Origin: Tachypleus tridentatus
Taxonomy: Eukaryota; Arthropoda; Merostomata; Xiphosura; Limulidae
Reading direction: 5' to 3'
DNA: 64,000 nt
Assembly (NCBI RefSeq): GCF_004210375.1
Contig: NW_027467782.1
Span: 22,423,276-22,487,275, forward strand
Below the pieces are notes generated by a model. That model was not told where the DNA came from, searched no databases, and was given only the letters and a program-made list of their open reading frames with translations. The position numbers and the translations under genes are program-made. Shown here piece by piece: positions 60,853-64,000 of this stretch. The first letter of the stretch is position 1, and each line of letters begins with the position of its first letter.

Positions 60853-61350
60853 TTGGGTGAGTGATCATCAGTATATTTCGGATAATTGTTTTGTTGATGT
60901 AATAATAATCTTTTGTAAAGTTCTGAGATTCAAAGTTGATTTATATTTTCAAACCTGTATTACAATCATATTTAAAGCAAGCTTGTTCTGTCTGAGGTTA
61001 GTATTCCAGCCCCCAGTATGGAAGAAAGGCACTAATTGACAGCATAGAAAAAAGAACTATATCAGTACGATGGGACACTTCTTGTACACCATGTTTGACA
61101 GCGGAAATTATCATTAGACTGAAAAAATGTAAAGTAGCACTTCACGTTTTTAATGTGTGTTTTGTGAACCTATGAATATTGGTCACTGACTCACAGGTTC
61201 GGTAGTGACGTAAATAAAATCGATAATAATTACAATTCACTCACTTAATCTTATTCTCACGATAGCACTCGTTGTTCTTGAAATGCAATGATAAAAAAAA
61301 AATAAAAGCATCCAGACTACTACTACATCTCTCATTGGCCTGATAATATG

Positions 61351-61412
61351 TTTGTTTGTAGTTAACCACAAAGTTACACAAAGAGCTCTGCCCACCACGA
61401 GCTTATAGCATA
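61351..61412 (-). repeat. SINE tail fragment
   Basis: AACCACAAAGTTACACAAAG, AGCTCTGCCCACCACGAGCT is a diverged tail complement of the type seen at 5439-5512. Confidence 0.5.
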
Positions 61413-61709
61413 GCATTGGCTTGTTTTTGTTTGCATTTCTCTTTCACTCTACTTTCTTTCAATTTTCAAGAAATTCCCACAGTAAATACAAAACTATAGT
61501 TAGAAATAGTAACCTTAACGTCAATTAGTAGTTTTCTTACTGTGATAAAAATTTGTAAGGGTAAATATCGAGATTCAAAGGATGGAAAAGACTTTACAAA
61601 TCATCAAACGAACTCGAAAGTTAATAAGTAAATGCACTTATATTGGTTCTTGGCTTCTATTTTTTCAAAGTACTTGAACAGTGGGCAGGAACCAGAGGAT
61701 TTAAAGTCA

Positions 61710-62235
61710 CCTAATGTAACTCCTCTTTTCTAGGGAAAGAATAAACATTGTCACTGTAATCATAAGCCCATTCATTAATCTTAACGTCAGTTGTGGGAAA
61801 CGTTTTGGAAAGTCTGATGGGAAATGATTTACGAAGTGTAAAATGTTATTCGATAGTTAGTATTGTTCCACTAGGTAAAAATATTGCTTTACAAATCTTA
61901 CGACACTCTTTGAAAAGGTTAATGCTAATGTGAAAGAGGAAACGGGTGTGGATTTGGTGAATTTAGATTTTAAGATTTTATAAAACCTTTAACATGGTAC
62001 CACATGAAAGTCTTTCTTGTACAAATTATTTCTGTGTGTGTTGGAGGAAATATATTGTATCACTAGGTAGAAAACTGGTTAGATGGTAGAAAGCATAGGT
62101 GTAATAAATTAATTCAGTAAAACTGGGTTAATGTCACAAGCTCGGTGGTGGGTCTTTTTCTCTTTTGATTTACATCAATGGCATAGCTACTAGACGACCC
62201 TGTTAAAATGGCATTAATTGTGACATTCTTTAAAT
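61710..62235 (+). pseudogene. CR1/L2-like LINE reverse transcriptase, central fragment
   Basis: Plus-strand frames give LTSVVGNVLESLMGNDLRS near 61780-61840 (the usual LTSVxGKxLExL block), then VNLDFKIFIKPFNMVPHESL-like sequence near 61955-62010 (the LDFxKAFDxVPHxxL motif with its Asp), VGGNILYxxENWLDGRKHRC near 62040-62100, SGWVNVTSS near 62120 and LFFLIYINGIAT near 62155-62190. The order and spacing match an RT palm from before motif A to before the catalytic YADD, in shifting frames. It may come from the same family as the C-terminal piece at 47790. Confidence 0.75.
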
Positions 62236-62239
62236 TCTG

Positions 62240-63365
62240 ACGACCACACACACATACAAATTAAATTAAACAGTATCGCATTTGGATAACGTGTGTCTGT
62301 ACCTATAATTATTTTTCAGCAATATTATCCATGGATAATTTGAGTGAAATAAGATATACATTCCTTCTTTCTGTTGTACTAGTTATTTTAGATCGTGCAG
62401 TTAATGTGTTGAACTGCATATTGGTAGGTGCAAAGTTACACTTATAACTCGACCAAACAATACGCTCCTTATTTTCAGTTGTGATCACGTTATAAGAGTA
62501 CCAGTTTGTTAGATATATATCACTGTGTCGTTTTACGTTTAATTTGAAAATGTTATTTAATTTACATTGTGTGAACGTTAAAGTAAGCAATAGTTATGAC
62601 AAGTTTGATTAAGTAATGGTTTATTAGTCATTTGTCGTGTAGTTCAATTGTTGTGAACTGAGATCAGGTTACTCAAATAATATTCTGAATTATTCTCATT
62701 AATGTAATCGATTATTGATGAACCATATATTATCTGGTTGAGTGTAAAAGGTTCTAGGCCTCTTTTGGCCTATTGATAAGTATGTGTACAAAATGTGATA
62801 AGAAGTTAGTAAAAAACAGATAGATATTGATGGTGAGTTCAGCCAGAAAGTGTGTATAGTGGTGACTTTTAAAATGTAATAACCGCAGGTTCTATTGTAA
62901 TAACTACTATTTTAAAACAAATGGACCGTGCGTTGTATATTTATTATTAAACATTTATGACCAACAAGTCACAGTCATCTGTCATAAAACTCCTGTCCAC
63001 ATATTTATCCGCATACACATCTCACTTGCTCTTAGGAGACTCTGGTAGCTTTGGCGATCCTTGTTTTGTTGTTGCTAGAAAAAATGTGAGACCAAAACTA
63101 TAACTTAACGTAGCAATTTTGTTTCAGATAACAGTCAAGTACTAATTCAGAGCGTCTTCTCACGCATTTTTCACGCGCAATATTTACATGGATTAGACTT
63201 TGACTTCATGGCTTTTAACATAAAAATAAAATATATAATACATCAGAATATATCTCACAGAAACAAATAAACTAACAAAGAAAAAGACTGGATGGTATAA
63301 AACACAGTTTCTAGTTGTCTGTCAAGAAGTTCAGGTAATTTGGTAAAAACCACTGGAAAGTATAT
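62240..63365. other. Gene-free sequence
   Basis: Nothing recognised. The 93-codon minus frame at 62309-62590 has no family resemblance. Confidence 0.4.
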
Positions 63366-63372
63366 CTCACAT

Positions 63373-63628
63373 AGTCACCAAGCGGGGTAATAGTCGAACG
63401 AATATTTCACATATAAACACAACAAAACAGAACCAATTCAGTAGAGTCACCACGTGGGGTAATAGTGGAAGGAATATTTCACATATAAACACAACAAAAC
63501 AGAACCTATTCATTAGAGTCACCACGTGGGGTAATAGTCGAAGGAATATTTCACATGTAAACACAACAATACACAACCTATTCGGTAGTCATGAGGGGGA
63601 TAATAGTTAAAGCAGTATTACACATAAA
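63373..63628. repeat. Minisatellite, 72 bp unit, about 3.5 copies
   Basis: AGTCACCACGTGGGGTAATA, GTGGAAGGAATATTTCACAT, ATAAACACAACAAAACAGAA, CCTATTCATTAG starts at 63373, 63445 and 63517. The period is divisible by three, which keeps a minus-strand frame open and makes a repeated pseudo-peptide. Confidence 0.9.
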
Positions 63629-64000
63629 CACGTACAATAAAAGAGGAAACACTGGTCATTGAAGATAATCTTGTAGTTTAAGGATAAATCCCTCTTTAAT
63701 CTCCTTTCTTCAACTCACAGTACAGCTTTTCTTTTGATAGTAGTTATCAAACACTGTTCGTAGTCAAGTGTAGATTACACAAAGTGAAACATGACGTCAT
63801 AACTGAAACTTGTCCAAATTTGAAACATTGTGATACAATTAGATGCAATTTCAAAGTATATTTGTATGAACTATAATTATATTTATGACAATTATAATTG
63901 GTATTTATTAGGTTAGGTTAGATTCATTGTTGTTTAATTAGACAAACTTGGTATCAATAAGCTTCATGAGGTCATGTTTAGTTTTGTTTCATTTCGTTCT

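Overview
This window is a eukaryotic, AT-rich, repeat-dominated piece of nuclear genome. It holds many copies of a tRNA-headed SINE with a long conserved body, a second tRNA-headed SINE family, Penelope-like, Jockey/CR1-like, Tc1/mariner and hAT element remains, and large minisatellites. From memory, the main SINE (a tRNA-like head, then a body running through GCTCGCC, GGCGGTGGGTGGTGATGA and CTGCTAAATTAGGGA) matches the abundant short repeat of horseshoe crabs (Limulus, Tachypleus, Carcinoscorpius). A chelicerate, most likely a horseshoe crab, is therefore my inference; I could not run a search. There is no prokaryotic architecture, and I see no CRISPR array and no intact protein-coding gene.

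Layout. 0-2.5 kb: a broken Penelope-like reverse transcriptase (+) ending in a hammerhead-like motif. 3.6-7.5 kb: SINEs and one copy of a foldback repeat. 8.5-9.6 kb: an exon of an SLC22-type organic-ion transporter and a possible last exon. 11.45-12.6 kb: an internally deleted Tc1/mariner element that keeps both termini, followed by a TTAATTAA-rich minisatellite. 14.9-15.4 kb: a second, fuller copy of the foldback element. 19.7-21.6 kb: two exons of a DNAJC22 (wurst-type) gene with several disabling changes. 21.1-21.3 kb: an inverted repeat made of Penelope-type termini, inside the intron of that broken gene. 25-26 kb: a head-to-head SINE pair and a Tc1 fragment. 32-37.7 kb: a Penelope GIY-YIG fragment, then a 67-68 bp minisatellite array split by a 3.25 kb hAT transposon, which itself carries a SINE, a tRNA-Glu-like sequence and a LINE-type 3' end. 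37.75-40.9 kb: a minus-strand Jockey-like LINE with a separate CCHC ORF. 41-51 kb: scattered SINEs, another hammerhead-like motif, a CR1-like fragment and one copy of an unnamed ~0.85 kb repeat. 51.5-52.8 kb: three unrelated minisatellites in a row. 55.1-56 kb: a second copy of the unnamed repeat. 57.13-58.54 kb: a nearly full Tc1 element with TA duplications, inverted termini and a broken transposase. 58.9-60.85 kb: two further minisatellites, one of about 24 units of 37 bp. 61.7-62.2 kb: another CR1-like fragment. 63.37-63.63 kb: a 72-bp tandem repeat whose multiple-of-three period creates a false ORF.

Host-gene content is therefore small: a transporter exon or exons and a decayed J-domain membrane protein, both on the plus strand. 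Everything else that can be recognised is mobile or tandem repeat. The most informative results are the layered insertions at 32-38 kb, the family of hammerhead-like Penelope termini, the internally deleted Tc1/mariner element and the multi-exon DNAJC22 pseudogene.
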